A stretch of 64,000 nucleotides of DNA from Pseudoalteromonas xiamenensis (GTDB lineage: Bacteria; Pseudomonadota; Gammaproteobacteria; Enterobacterales; Alteromonadaceae). The stretch spans positions 3,580,001-3,644,000 of the forward strand of contig NZ_CP099917.1 in NCBI RefSeq assembly GCF_030994125.1. The letters run 5' to 3'. Below, in pieces: positions 25,699 through 33,907 of the stretch. The translations under genes and the position numbers were made by a program. The notes under the pieces are model-generated. The model saw nothing but the letters and a program-made list of their open reading frames with translations. It was not told where the DNA came from and made no database searches. Each line of letters starts with the position of its first letter. Position 1 is the first letter of the stretch.

Positions 25699-28152
25699 TT
25701 AAATTTCAAAGTTATAAGTGACTTTAACACCAATCGTACGAGGCTTGGTAGTATAGTGACCATATACTCGCTGAAGCTCAGGCAATGCTTTGTTTAACTC
25801 TTCAAAGTGACCCATTCCCGCCCAAGATTTATCTCGACGTACAGAGGTAAACGCGTATTTATCGAATAGATTATCGACATATATTGTCGCTGACCACGAA
25901 TCTTTGGCAAACTTTGCACTTAGGTTACTAAGCGCGTAACCAGGTAAAATTTCACCATCGGCTTTCAAACCAACTTTCGTATAAATGTCGCTTTGAGCGG
26001 TAATACCGTAGTTAATGTTCATCATGGTATCACCGAAGACTTCCTGTTCATAACTAACACCGAATGATGCTTGATGTTCAGGCGCCCCAGGTAAACGGTC
26101 GCCTTTGCTACCGTTATAATAGGGCTGATAAAGCGCGATTTGTTCAGGAGTGTAACCGTCGTCTTCTTTAAACACTTTAAATAATGCAGGTGCATCTTCC
26201 GTTAACTCTGCTTTTGCGTATGAATAGGTTGCATAGACAGTCCAGTTATCCGATAGAATTGCGCGAGTTGATAATTCAACCCCCTTTGAATTAGCAGCGC
26301 CAGCATTTGAGGTAATGATTTCTTGTCCATTGACCGTGACAGCTGAAATTTGAGCGTCGTTCCAATCAACGCTAAAGAGAGCTGCATTGAAATGCAGGCG
26401 ATTTTTAAACCATGTTGATTTAAAACCAAGCTCATAGTTTGTCGTCGTGTCTGGCTGGTAATCTAACTCATGAGGCAGAGCACAGATAATTTGTTGGTCA
26501 GGTAATGTTTCTGGGCAAGCTTCTAAGCCATTACCGCCGCCAAGGCGGAAGCCTTCACTCACCGTAAAGTAGGTCAGAACACCGTTCTCTAATGTGTAAT
26601 TAGCATTAAATTTAAACAAACTCCCGTTGTCGTTCGCATTAATAGACTCGAGTGTAATTTGGTTAAAATCACTAACATCACCACTATAAAGAGGTGTAGC
26701 CGAACCCGATGACGTGGTTACATCATACTTATAGAAGCGCGCACCAAGTGTTACATTGAAAGCATCCGTGATTTCATAACCAATTTCGCCAAACAACGCT
26801 GACTCTTTGCTGTTGGTTTCGCTCAGCGCAATATATTCTAAATCCGTTTCGATATTTGGAATGCCACCACCCCAAAATTCAGTCAATCCAGGCGTGTATT
26901 CACGGTCATCTGATTTACTCTCAACCTTGTTGTAGTAAATTCCAGCGATCCAGTTAAGCTTACTATCACCCTTTGAAACCAATCGTATTTCTTGCGTGAA
27001 GCTGTCTTGCTTGCTGGTATCTTTTGTTAAAGCTGTAAATGTTGGGTAGTCCGCATACCCTGGCCAAATATCGTAAAGAAGATCAGTTTGATCGCGTTGA
27101 CCTATTTGATCATAGCTAGACCAACCGGATGCTGATACTAAATCTGCAAATTCTAAATCGGCATTAATTTCTAAACTAAGCAGATCATTTTTTTGCTCAT
27201 TCGGTTCTTCAACGCGATATGCCGATTCGTAACGACCAATAGTAGCACTGAGAGGATGGCTTGATGCGAGAGATTGGTATTGTGTTATTGCATTACCGCC
27301 ATTTTCTTGCTTTTGGTAGAAGTAGTTTAGTGTCGCGTTGACTGATTCTGTTGCTTCCCAGCGAACAGAAACACGTGCCGTTGTAATAGTTTCATCATTT
27401 GCATCTTCAACTTTACGTATGTTTTCAGCTACGTCTTGCTTGTCGGTCCAATTTGGGTCTTGATTACTGAAGCCTGGATTTTTCGACACATAGTTGTAAT
27501 CAATGAAGCCTGGATTATGATAACGATTCAAGCTCGTGCGCACAGCGAGTTCATCTTGAATCAACGGTAAGTTAAATACCACACCGAGTTCATTACCCGT
27601 TGAACCACTTTCATTTATTGAAAAAGCATCGGCTGAAACAGAGCCTTCAACCATGTCCAAAACAGGAGCTTTTAACATATAACGGATTGCGCCGCCGAGC
27701 GTACCTGCACCATATAGCGTACCTTGTGGCCCAATTAAGACTTCAACACGTTCGATATCCGTTAGCCTGAGATTGAGGTTTAGTGGGATTTCGCCAAGGT
27801 AAGTTGCGACTGTGCCTGAATCAGAGGCGCGTTCAGAAGAGTTGGTATTAAGACCACGGACAATGATCGGTGAACCTTCTCGGCCACCTTGATCCGTTAC
27901 GGTTAGACCAGGTACCCAACGTGCAACATCTTCCAAATCGCCAATGTTTTGATCACTCATTACATCGGCATCAACAGCTGTGATGTTTAACGGTGCTTCT
28001 TGAACCGTACCTGCACGACGAGTGGCTGTAACTTGGATAGTTTCAATGCCTTTATCTACCGACGCTTCATCAGCGTAGGCTTTTGGCACGTCATAAATAT
28101 TCGCAGCGATGGCGAGCGCAACTAAGCTCGGTTGTAGTTTTTTTATCAACAT
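25699..28152 (-). CDS. TonB-dependent outer-membrane receptor 3
   Basis: An 817-residue receptor of the CirA/FecA-like class. The ATG at 28152 is preferred over an upstream TTG at 28164 because GAGGAT lies 6-7 bases before it. Signal peptide to about KAYADEA, TonB box IETIQVTATRR, plug with VARWVPGLTVTDQGG, VRGLNT and GPQGTLYGAGTLGGAIRY, barrel ending VKVTYNFEI (C-terminal residue Ile rather than Phe). It differs in subfamily from receptors 1 and 2 and has no class B palindrome upstream. It heads a two-gene unit with the TPR-sulfotransferase. The ligand is unknown. Confidence 0.9.
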   Translation of the reverse strand: MLIKKLQPSLVALAIAANIYDVPKAYADEASVDKGIETIQVTATRRAGTVQEAPLNITAVDADVMSDQNIGDLEDVARWVPGLTVTDQGGREGSPIIVRGLNTNSSERASDSGTVATYLGEIPLNLNLRLTDIERVEVLIGPQGTLYGAGTLGGAIRYMLKAPVLDMVEGSVSADAFSINESGSTGNELGVVFNLPLIQDELAVRTSLNRYHNPGFIDYNYVSKNPGFSNQDPNWTDKQDVAENIRKVEDANDETITTARVSVRWEATESVNATLNYFYQKQENGGNAITQYQSLASSHPLSATIGRYESAYRVEEPNEQKNDLLSLEINADLEFADLVSASGWSSYDQIGQRDQTDLLYDIWPGYADYPTFTALTKDTSKQDSFTQEIRLVSKGDSKLNWIAGIYYNKVESKSDDREYTPGLTEFWGGGIPNIETDLEYIALSETNSKESALFGEIGYEITDAFNVTLGARFYKYDVTTSSGSATPLYSGDVSDFNQITLESINANDNGSLFKFNANYTLENGVLTYFTVSEGFRLGGGNGLEACPETLPDQQIICALPHELDYQPDTTTNYELGFKSTWFKNRLHFNAALFSVDWNDAQISAVTVNGQEIITSNAGAANSKGVELSTRAILSDNWTVYATYSYAKAELTEDAPALFKVFKEDDGYTPEQIALYQPYYNGSKGDRLPGAPEHQASFGVSYEQEVFGDTMMNINYGITAQSDIYTKVGLKADGEILPGYALSNLSAKFAKDSWSATIYVDNLFDKYAFTSVRRDKSWAGMGHFEELNKALPELQRVYGHYTTKPRTIGVKVTYNFEI

Positions 28153-28582
28153 TTTAATCCTCAATCCTGTTATTTGTTTTTAGCAACCCAATAACTAAAC
28201 ACTGTGTAAACAGATAAACAAGACCAGCAAAAGTGGTACAAATATGATTATGCAATAAGGGTGGGATTATATAGATTTTTACCCGCATTATAAGGTTTTT
28301 TATGCAAAAAATATTGCAAATTTTTATTGGATTATCATGTTGTTAAATATGTAAAACAGGGTGTGGGTATGTTTTGTTTTCATGTTAACAGTTTATCCTC
28401 TGCATAATAATGTCGTTTTTGTGGGAATTTAGTTGTAAGCATCCAAAGTGAGCAAGCGGTTAAAAATTCATCTTTAGTATATGGATATGCATGAAACGTT
28501 ATCTGTGACTTGCGCTAACTCAAAACGTTAGTCTCGTTTTTCGTTAAAATGCCGTTTTAAAAACCAATTAGGAAGTCGTACT
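28153..28582. other. AT-rich divergent intergenic region
   Basis: About 430 bases between receptor 3 (minus) and a small plus-strand gene. It must hold both promoters, but no convincing -35/-10 pair or class A/B palindrome was found. TTAAAA-N5-TTTTAA (28544-28560) is an inverted repeat 22 bases before the plus-strand start. Confidence 0.4.
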
Positions 28583-29017
28583 ATGTTTATTGCACTAAGC
28601 TGGGATCATGCGATAGCACATCACTTTATCTCATGGATTGTCGTAGAGTGTGGGGGAGTAGGTGAAAAGTTCGGTTTACCTCAGGCTTTACCTCCGAGGC
28701 GAGATGTCGCTTATTTTTGTGGTGAAGCAGCTGAACAAGACGCAAAAGCGTTTGCTGAATTCAAAAACAGCCGAAGAGTGAATTCAGTATCACTTAATTA
28801 TGAACCTTACCTAAGCCCAAATCATGGATATTGCCACTATGCTTGGGATCATTGTTATTTACGGGAACTCATCAAGTTTGCGGTGCTTTATTGGGAAAAT
28901 GGCCAACATCAGAAACCAACACCAACTCGAGATGATATAGCCTACTTTTTATGTGATTCTGAAGGTGAACAAGATGCGGCCTTTTTTGCTCAACATAAAC
29001 TCAACGAGCAGCGTTAG
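28583..29017 (+). CDS. Unrecognised 144-residue protein with an internal duplication
   Basis: No family was recognised. The protein consists of two similar halves. [15 protein letters not shown] (about residue 7) parallels [15 protein letters not shown] (about residue 88). [19 protein letters not shown] (about 39-57) parallels [20 protein letters not shown] (about 115-134). There is no signal peptide or membrane segment, so it is probably cytoplasmic. The ATG has an AGGAAG site upstream. The 3' end overlaps the convergent ybaM-like gene by 4 bases. A real gene is likely from the ribosome site and the conserved repeat pattern; function unknown. Confidence 0.72.
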   Translation: MFIALSWDHAIAHHFISWIVVECGGVGEKFGLPQALPPRRDVAYFCGEAAEQDAKAFAEFKNSRRVNSVSLNYEPYLSPNHGYCHYAWDHCYLRELIKFAVLYWENGQHQKPTPTRDDIAYFLCDSEGEQDAAFFAQHKLNEQR

Positions 29018-29181
29018 CCCTCAACTGTAGCGCTTGAATGTGCGAGTTTACGCTCAAGATCCCGTTTAACGATGTCTAGCGCGTCCAGTGCTTGAGCTGG
29101 GTGAATGTCATTTTGCTCAAGCAATAGGATTAAATCAACTGCAAGTTGAATATGAACAGGGGCACTTTTCAACTCGCTCAT
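29014..29181 (-). CDS. YbaM-like small protein (DUF2496)
   Basis: A 55-residue protein starting [20 protein letters not shown] and continuing with [16 protein letters not shown]. This pattern (xxLAVDLIxLLE, then ALDxVKRDxExKL) matches E. coli YbaM from memory. In E. coli ybaM neighbours priC, and here priC is in the same operon, which supports the call. The ATG overlaps the stop of the comFB-like gene by 4 bases (ATGA), indicating translational coupling. It is the last gene of the minus-strand operon. Its molecular function is unknown. Confidence 0.75.
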   Translation of the reverse strand: MSELKSAPVHIQLAVDLILLLEQNDIHPAQALDALDIVKRDLERKLAHSSATVEG

Positions 29182-29453
29182 TCCTTAACCTCGGTACGCT
29201 TTTTCGCAACTTGAGAAATAGCAACGTCAATCGCCACATCGACTCGCTTCTCCATTTGAATTCGTTCGTGTTGTGACAAGTAAAATGCCATATCAACATC
29301 ATAACGAATATATCGAGACGGTAACTGGTTTAAGACAGTACAACAGAAGTCGGCCATCACGTCTTCGTCATATTGTTTATCAAGTCCTTTCGCGACGATT
29401 TTATCGAGCATGATTTTTTCGTAGTAGTTATGAACATCATCATGTAATCGCAT
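29178..29453 (-). CDS. ComFB-family protein (late competence development)
   Basis: A 91-residue cytoplasmic protein with the ComFB pattern: [12 protein letters not shown] near the N-terminus, [18 protein letters not shown] in the middle and an Arg/Lys-rich helical end. Members of this family have been reported to bind cyclic dinucleotides in other bacteria; whether this one does is not visible. GGGAAGG upstream of the ATG is a good ribosome site. It overlaps the ybaM-like gene and follows the HDAC-like gene by 37 bases, so it belongs to the dinG-headed operon. EAL and GGDEF proteins are encoded about 17 kb away. Confidence 0.72.
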   Translation of the reverse strand: MRLHDDVHNYYEKIMLDKIVAKGLDKQYDEDVMADFCCTVLNQLPSRYIRYDVDMAFYLSQHERIQMEKRVDVAIDVAISQVAKKRTEVKE

Positions 29454-29490
29454 CTTTTAACCTTCCCTAACTATTTAACCCTAAATGAGT

Positions 29491-30396
29491 TTATACCAAG
29501 TTATTCAGGTTATCGAGTAATGCATTAAAAAGTTGGTTATGGGTTTGGTTTAGCCGTTCCGCATTTCGTTGATAACCACCACCGAGAGCAACCGCGATGG
29601 GCAACGACGTTTTCAAACAGGTGTTCAATACGATGCTGTCTCTTTCCCTGACACCTTGGAGGCTGACCTTCAACAAGCCCAATTCGTCGTGTACAGAGAT
29701 ATCGGCACCTGCGTTGTAAAGGACAATATCGGGTTGATAAAGGCGAATGGCTAAATCTAAAGCTTCATGCACCGTGTTTAAATAAAGCGTGTCACTCGTT
29801 CCGACTGGTAGGGGAAAGTCGAGATCAGATTGAGCTTTCGAACGTGGGAAATTTTGCTCACAATGAATAGAACAGGTAATGATATTTGGATTATGCTCAC
29901 ACAGAAAAGCGGTACCATCACCTTGATGAACGTCGCAATCAAAAATAAGTACTCGGTCAACCAACTCTTGATGGATTAAGTCGTGAGCAACCACAGCAAA
30001 ATCATTGAATATGCAAAATCCAGCCCCTGCGGTGGGCAAAGCATGGTGGTAGCCGCCAGACAAATTTACAGCCCATTTATGTTTAAGAGCACATAAGGCA
30101 CTTTGCCGAGCGTTCTCAAGTGAAATGAGAGTTCGGTTAACTAGTTCTGGGGACCACGGAAAACCCATTTTTTTAACCGCTGTGGGGTTTAGGCATCCAG
30201 TTAGAAACGCGTCGACATAATCGGGAGCATGGCATAATCTAATTTTACTTACATCGATTGGATCATCACGAAGTAGGAGTAACGACGAAAGCTCTGACGC
30301 TAACAAGGTTTCATAGAGCGTGCGATATTTATCAATTGGAAAACGATGCCGTTCAGGTAAGTCTAGGTTGGAGTAACTGGAGGAATAGAAAATCAT
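29491..30396 (-). CDS. Histone-deacetylase/acetoin-utilisation family hydrolase
   Basis: A 301-residue zinc-dependent deacetylase-fold protein. Motifs in order are LCHAPDYVDAF (about 54-64), SGGYHHALPTAGAGFCIFND (the tandem catalytic His, about 113-132), the metal-binding DCDVHQGDGT (153-162), and YNAGADISVHDELG. Bacterial members deacetylate acetylpolyamines or acetyl-lysine or have unidentified amide substrates; the sequence is closest in feel to the HDAC11-like bacterial group. Cytoplasmic. Its start overlaps the priC stop by 4 bases (ATGA), so translation is coupled. The substrate is not predictable. Confidence 0.88.
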   Translation of the reverse strand: MIFYSSSYSNLDLPERHRFPIDKYRTLYETLLASELSSLLLLRDDPIDVSKIRLCHAPDYVDAFLTGCLNPTAVKKMGFPWSPELVNRTLISLENARQSALCALKHKWAVNLSGGYHHALPTAGAGFCIFNDFAVVAHDLIHQELVDRVLIFDCDVHQGDGTAFLCEHNPNIITCSIHCEQNFPRSKAQSDLDFPLPVGTSDTLYLNTVHEALDLAIRLYQPDIVLYNAGADISVHDELGLLKVSLQGVRERDSIVLNTCLKTSLPIAVALGGGYQRNAERLNQTHNQLFNALLDNLNNLV

Positions 30397-30989
30397 GAGC
30401 GACTTTGTTTTTCAGCAAAAAGGATTTTCTCCTCGGTTGCCGCGATGGCTTTTCGACATCGACCTAGTCGCATATGCAGTGCGAAAATTTCCTTATTTAA
30501 TTTCTCTACATCGGTTTTATTTGCGTCATCGAGGAGCCGTTTTCGCTCTTCGATCATGTCTATCAAACGTCTTTCAAATTCGTGGTTCTGTGAAAGTTCT
30601 TGATAGAGTTCATGCGATGATTGCATGATTCTCGTAATCGCTTTTCGATACTGATGTTGTTTTTGAGAGCTTGGTTTATTTTCTTTTGCCCAAACAGGTG
30701 TTGATTTTAGTACTTTAATAACGGCTTCAATTTGTTCGCCGATTTTAGTGATAGCAAATTGATACGCATGACGATGCGTTTCTGGCGGTAGTGACGCAAG
30801 TGATTGTACTATTTCATCAACGTAATCGCGTAACTTAAGACTTTTACTTACGAACAATCGATTACTAAAAAGGCTTGGTTGCGACTGAATGTAGCGGTTT
30901 TTATCAAACCATTTCGCCTTATCAAATTCTTCGGCTTGCGAAACGAGATTTTCGACATGCCATTTTAATTTATCGACCGCTTTCACCAT
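30393..30989 (-). CDS. priC: Primosomal replication protein N'' (PriC)
   Basis: A 198-residue protein. The C-terminal third is diagnostic: HEFERRLIDMIEERKRLLDD and then ALHMRLGRCRKAIAATE correspond to the E. coli PriC QDFERRLxEMxxERRxxL and YExRLxRCRxALxxIE pattern. PriC helps reload DnaB at stalled replication forks through SSB and fork DNA. It starts directly after the TSUP gene stop with no gap and overlaps the HDAC-like gene. Lying in an operon headed by dinG behind a LexA box, it would be co-induced with repair functions, which fits replication restart. Confidence 0.82.
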   Translation of the reverse strand: MVKAVDKLKWHVENLVSQAEEFDKAKWFDKNRYIQSQPSLFSNRLFVSKSLKLRDYVDEIVQSLASLPPETHRHAYQFAITKIGEQIEAVIKVLKSTPVWAKENKPSSQKQHQYRKAITRIMQSSHELYQELSQNHEFERRLIDMIEERKRLLDDANKTDVEKLNKEIFALHMRLGRCRKAIAATEEKILFAEKQSRS

Positions 30990-31766
30990 TTACAAATAGG
31001 CCTCGTAAATTAGCTTTATCGCCAGCACAATAACTACACCATTGAAAATTGGTTTAATGAGTTTATTACCAAACTTAATAGCAGATTGTGCGCCGAACCA
31101 CGCACCACACATCAAAAAAGCCCCCATTGAAATACCCAGTAAGAAGTTGACGTGCCCTAGTGCAACGAATGTAATAAGCGAAATAAAGTTGGAGACAAAG
31201 TTCATCGAACGAGCCAACCCGCAGTTCAATAATAGGCTCATTTTATAGAGTATGCTGTTGGACGCGGTCCAAAATGTGCCTGTACCAGGGCCCGCCATAC
31301 CATCGAAAAAACCCAGGCTTAGCCCTTGAGTCCACTGTTTAATTTTCAGTGATTTAGTTACGCGAGGTAAGTTATGGCTGTCTGAGTGACTTAACGTTCC
31401 AAATAAACTGTAAAACGCCACTGCGATAATAATGACGGGAATAAGCTTATTTAGAAAGTCGATGCTTAAATGATCCACCAAAAGTGTACCGAGCAGCGCA
31501 CCAATTGCGGTTGCAAGGACAGACTGTATCCAGAATTTGGGGTCAAACAACCGTTGACGATAATAGGCAAAACTGGCGGTCACTGAACCAAAACTTGCTG
31601 CGAGTTTATTCGTGCCGAGGGCGAGGTGAGGTGGTAGACCAGCGGTTAATAACGCAGGCACAGTAAGCATGCCACCACCACCGGCAATAGCGTCAATAAA
31701 ACCTGCCGCCATTGCAACGACACATAACAAGGCCCAAGTAGCTGGTTCTAAGGCAAATTCTATCAT
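30990..31766 (-). CDS. TSUP-family (YfcA-like) membrane permease
   Basis: A 258-residue inner-membrane protein with about eight hydrophobic segments. The N-terminal half has the TSUP signature AGFIDAIAGGGGMLTVPALL then GLPPHLALGTNKLAASFGS; the second half has FFDGMAGPGTGTFW, the inverted-repeat counterpart. Members (formerly DUF81, TauE/SafE) export or import sulfite, sulfonates or other organic anions. Its start overlaps the dinG stop by one base (TAATG on the minus strand), so it is coupled to dinG. Its presence in a repair operon is unexplained. Confidence 0.9.
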   Translation of the reverse strand: MIEFALEPATWALLCVVAMAAGFIDAIAGGGGMLTVPALLTAGLPPHLALGTNKLAASFGSVTASFAYYRQRLFDPKFWIQSVLATAIGALLGTLLVDHLSIDFLNKLIPVIIIAVAFYSLFGTLSHSDSHNLPRVTKSLKIKQWTQGLSLGFFDGMAGPGTGTFWTASNSILYKMSLLLNCGLARSMNFVSNFISLITFVALGHVNFLLGISMGAFLMCGAWFGAQSAIKFGNKLIKPIFNGVVIVLAIKLIYEAYL

Positions 31767-33835
31767 TAATATTCTATTTTCCGAGTAAAAGGCGGGAGTG
31801 AATCCAGCATAGATTGACCGTATTTCTTGCTGATAAGTCGACGGTCCAAAATAGTAATTCTGCCAAAATCAGACTCTTTGCGCAGGAGTCTACCACAACT
31901 TTGTACTAATTTCTTACAGGCTTCTGGCACGGTAATGGTTAAGAATGGATTCCCGCCTTTACTTTGGACAAATTCAGCCTGTGCTTCTTCCACTGGAGAC
32001 GTAGGCACTGCGAATGGGATTTTGGTGATAATCAAATTTTCAAGATATTTACCCGGTAAATCGAGGCCTTCGGATAAACTTTGCGTACCGAATAAAATAC
32101 TGCCATTTCCTCCGTCAATTTTCGAACGATGCAGGTGTAATGTTGACTCACGAGACGCCTCGCCTTGAACGAGCAGCGACCATCCTTTCTTCCGAAGCTC
32201 TTTAGCAACGTGTTCCATTTGCCAATAGGATGCGAAAAGTACTAGGTTAGCTCCTTGTTTGTCTAAATGTTTTGGCAATATTTGACTTAGATAGTCGCTG
32301 TATTTTGTGTCAGTAGGTTCAACATCCATTTTTGGGATATGCAAGATGGCTTGTTTCGGATAATCAAATGGAGAAGGCGCTTTGATAAATTTGACGCCAG
32401 GCTCCTTTGCCAATCCGCTTTCATAGGAAAAATGATCAAAGGTTCCAAGAGCTGTTAATGTTGCAGAGCAAAGGATTGCACCCGCACACTTTTGCCAAAG
32501 CTCATCTTTTAAATAAAAGCCAACTTCTATCGGACAATCACAGAGCAAATAGTCGTGATGATTCTTATAAACTAACCGTTTTATCCAACGTGCGTGAGTT
32601 TTACTTTCTGCTTTTGATGCGTAACAAAACCAGAGTTTGTTTAAAGATTCTAAGCGAGAGATGTATAAGCCTGATTCTAATAGCGCGGGTTCACCAATAG
32701 GACTTTTAACGTCACCATCGGCCATGTCAGAGGTAAGCGCATCATGCATTTTTGTAAGGCATCGAAGTGCGTCCAATGTCGCTTCTGCAATACTACTTGC
32801 CTGGTTTAATAGGCTCTCAGGTATTTGACCGTGGGCAAAACGATAGTGCTCATCGTCGTTGTATTCATAGTCAGCGTTGTCGAGGATGTCTCTCACTTGT
32901 TTTAAGTGTTTTGAAGCATCATTTATTGCGTCGTTTAACTTGAAGTTCTGCCCAATTGCTTTTTGAGATACGATAAGCGCGGATAGCTTACCGCTAAATT
33001 TTAACAGTTTTTCGAGCCATTCTATTGTTCCCTTGATAGTCGCCGCAGCAGAAGAAAAGTCTCGAGTAATCGTCGGTAAATGATGGGCTTCATCAATGAC
33101 GTAATAGGAATCTTCTAACTCAGGTAAAATCTTCCCACCGCCTAACTCTAAATCGGCCAGTAACAAAGCATGGTTTATGACGAGCACATCCATTTGAAGA
33201 ATTTTTTGCCGAGCAAGGTGGAATGGGCAAGTTTGGTGCGACTTCAACTGTCTCTGACAAGCATGTTTATCACAAACAATGAGATTCCAAACCGTATCTG
33301 GAATAGCACTTGGCCAAGAGTCTCTGTCTCCACTCCATGTTTTGCCAAAATAGCTTTTTTGAAGTTCTTCAAGCAAGGTTTGTTCTTGATTTGTTAGTGG
33401 TGATGCGAGTGTTGGGAGAAAACTACTTTGAGCATCCTCTTGAAAAACGCTCGATAATTTTTGTGCGCAAATGTACCGTTGGCGCCCCTTAACCAAATCA
33501 AACTTAAAGTCCAGACCAGAATGCTGTTGTAGGAAAGGCAGTTCTTTACCGATCAATTGTTCTTGTAGCGCGACAGTTGCGGTTGAAATAATCAATTTCT
33601 TTTTCTGAGAAAGAGCAAGCGGAATCGCGCCAAGTCCATACGCCAATGATTTGCCTGTTCCGGTCCCAGCTTCGATAACACAGATGCGTTGCGTGCGGTG
33701 ATACTCACCAGCTAGCGTCTTGGCGATTTCCGCGACCAAAAAATTTTGACTAGGTCTACTTTTATAATCTGGTAATTGCTCTGCGATCCGTAAATGAGCA
33801 TCGCGAATCGTTTTTTTTAGTCTGTCGGATAGCAT
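31766..33835 (-). CDS. dinG: DinG-family ATP-dependent DNA helicase (iron-sulfur, XPD-like)
   Basis: A 689-residue superfamily 2 helicase. Walker A is EAGTGTGKS (55-63). Four cysteines suited to an Fe-S cluster lie at C123, C188, C193 and C203. The DEAH box is at 248-251, and C-terminal motifs SEGLDLPG and SCGRLLRKESDFGR are present. By family it is a 5'-3' helicase acting on damaged DNA, R-loops or other branched structures. The length suits DinG (about 715) somewhat better than YoaA (about 636), but the two are hard to separate by eye. It heads the minus-strand operon and shares an intergenic LexA box with polB, as expected for a damage-inducible helicase. Confidence 0.85.
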   Translation of the reverse strand: MLSDRLKKTIRDAHLRIAEQLPDYKSRPSQNFLVAEIAKTLAGEYHRTQRICVIEAGTGTGKSLAYGLGAIPLALSQKKKLIISTATVALQEQLIGKELPFLQQHSGLDFKFDLVKGRQRYICAQKLSSVFQEDAQSSFLPTLASPLTNQEQTLLEELQKSYFGKTWSGDRDSWPSAIPDTVWNLIVCDKHACQRQLKSHQTCPFHLARQKILQMDVLVINHALLLADLELGGGKILPELEDSYYVIDEAHHLPTITRDFSSAAATIKGTIEWLEKLLKFSGKLSALIVSQKAIGQNFKLNDAINDASKHLKQVRDILDNADYEYNDDEHYRFAHGQIPESLLNQASSIAEATLDALRCLTKMHDALTSDMADGDVKSPIGEPALLESGLYISRLESLNKLWFCYASKAESKTHARWIKRLVYKNHHDYLLCDCPIEVGFYLKDELWQKCAGAILCSATLTALGTFDHFSYESGLAKEPGVKFIKAPSPFDYPKQAILHIPKMDVEPTDTKYSDYLSQILPKHLDKQGANLVLFASYWQMEHVAKELRKKGWSLLVQGEASRESTLHLHRSKIDGGNGSILFGTQSLSEGLDLPGKYLENLIITKIPFAVPTSPVEEAQAEFVQSKGGNPFLTITVPEACKKLVQSCGRLLRKESDFGRITILDRRLISKKYGQSMLDSLPPFTRKIEY

Positions 33836-33863
33836 TCGTGTGAATTCGAGTTCTTAAATTAAT

Positions 33864-33879
33864 ATGTATATACTTACAG
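33864..33879. promoter_or_regulatory. LexA (SOS) box between dinG and polB
   Basis: ATGTATATACTTACAG matches the gammaproteobacterial LexA consensus CTGT-N8-ACAG at every conserved position except the first base. It sits in the 72-base divergent interval, so one box can control both transcripts. dinG and polB (dinA) are both SOS genes in E. coli. Confidence 0.82.
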
Positions 33880-33907
33880 TGTTCGACATTGTAGGTGGTG
33901 AAGTAAG

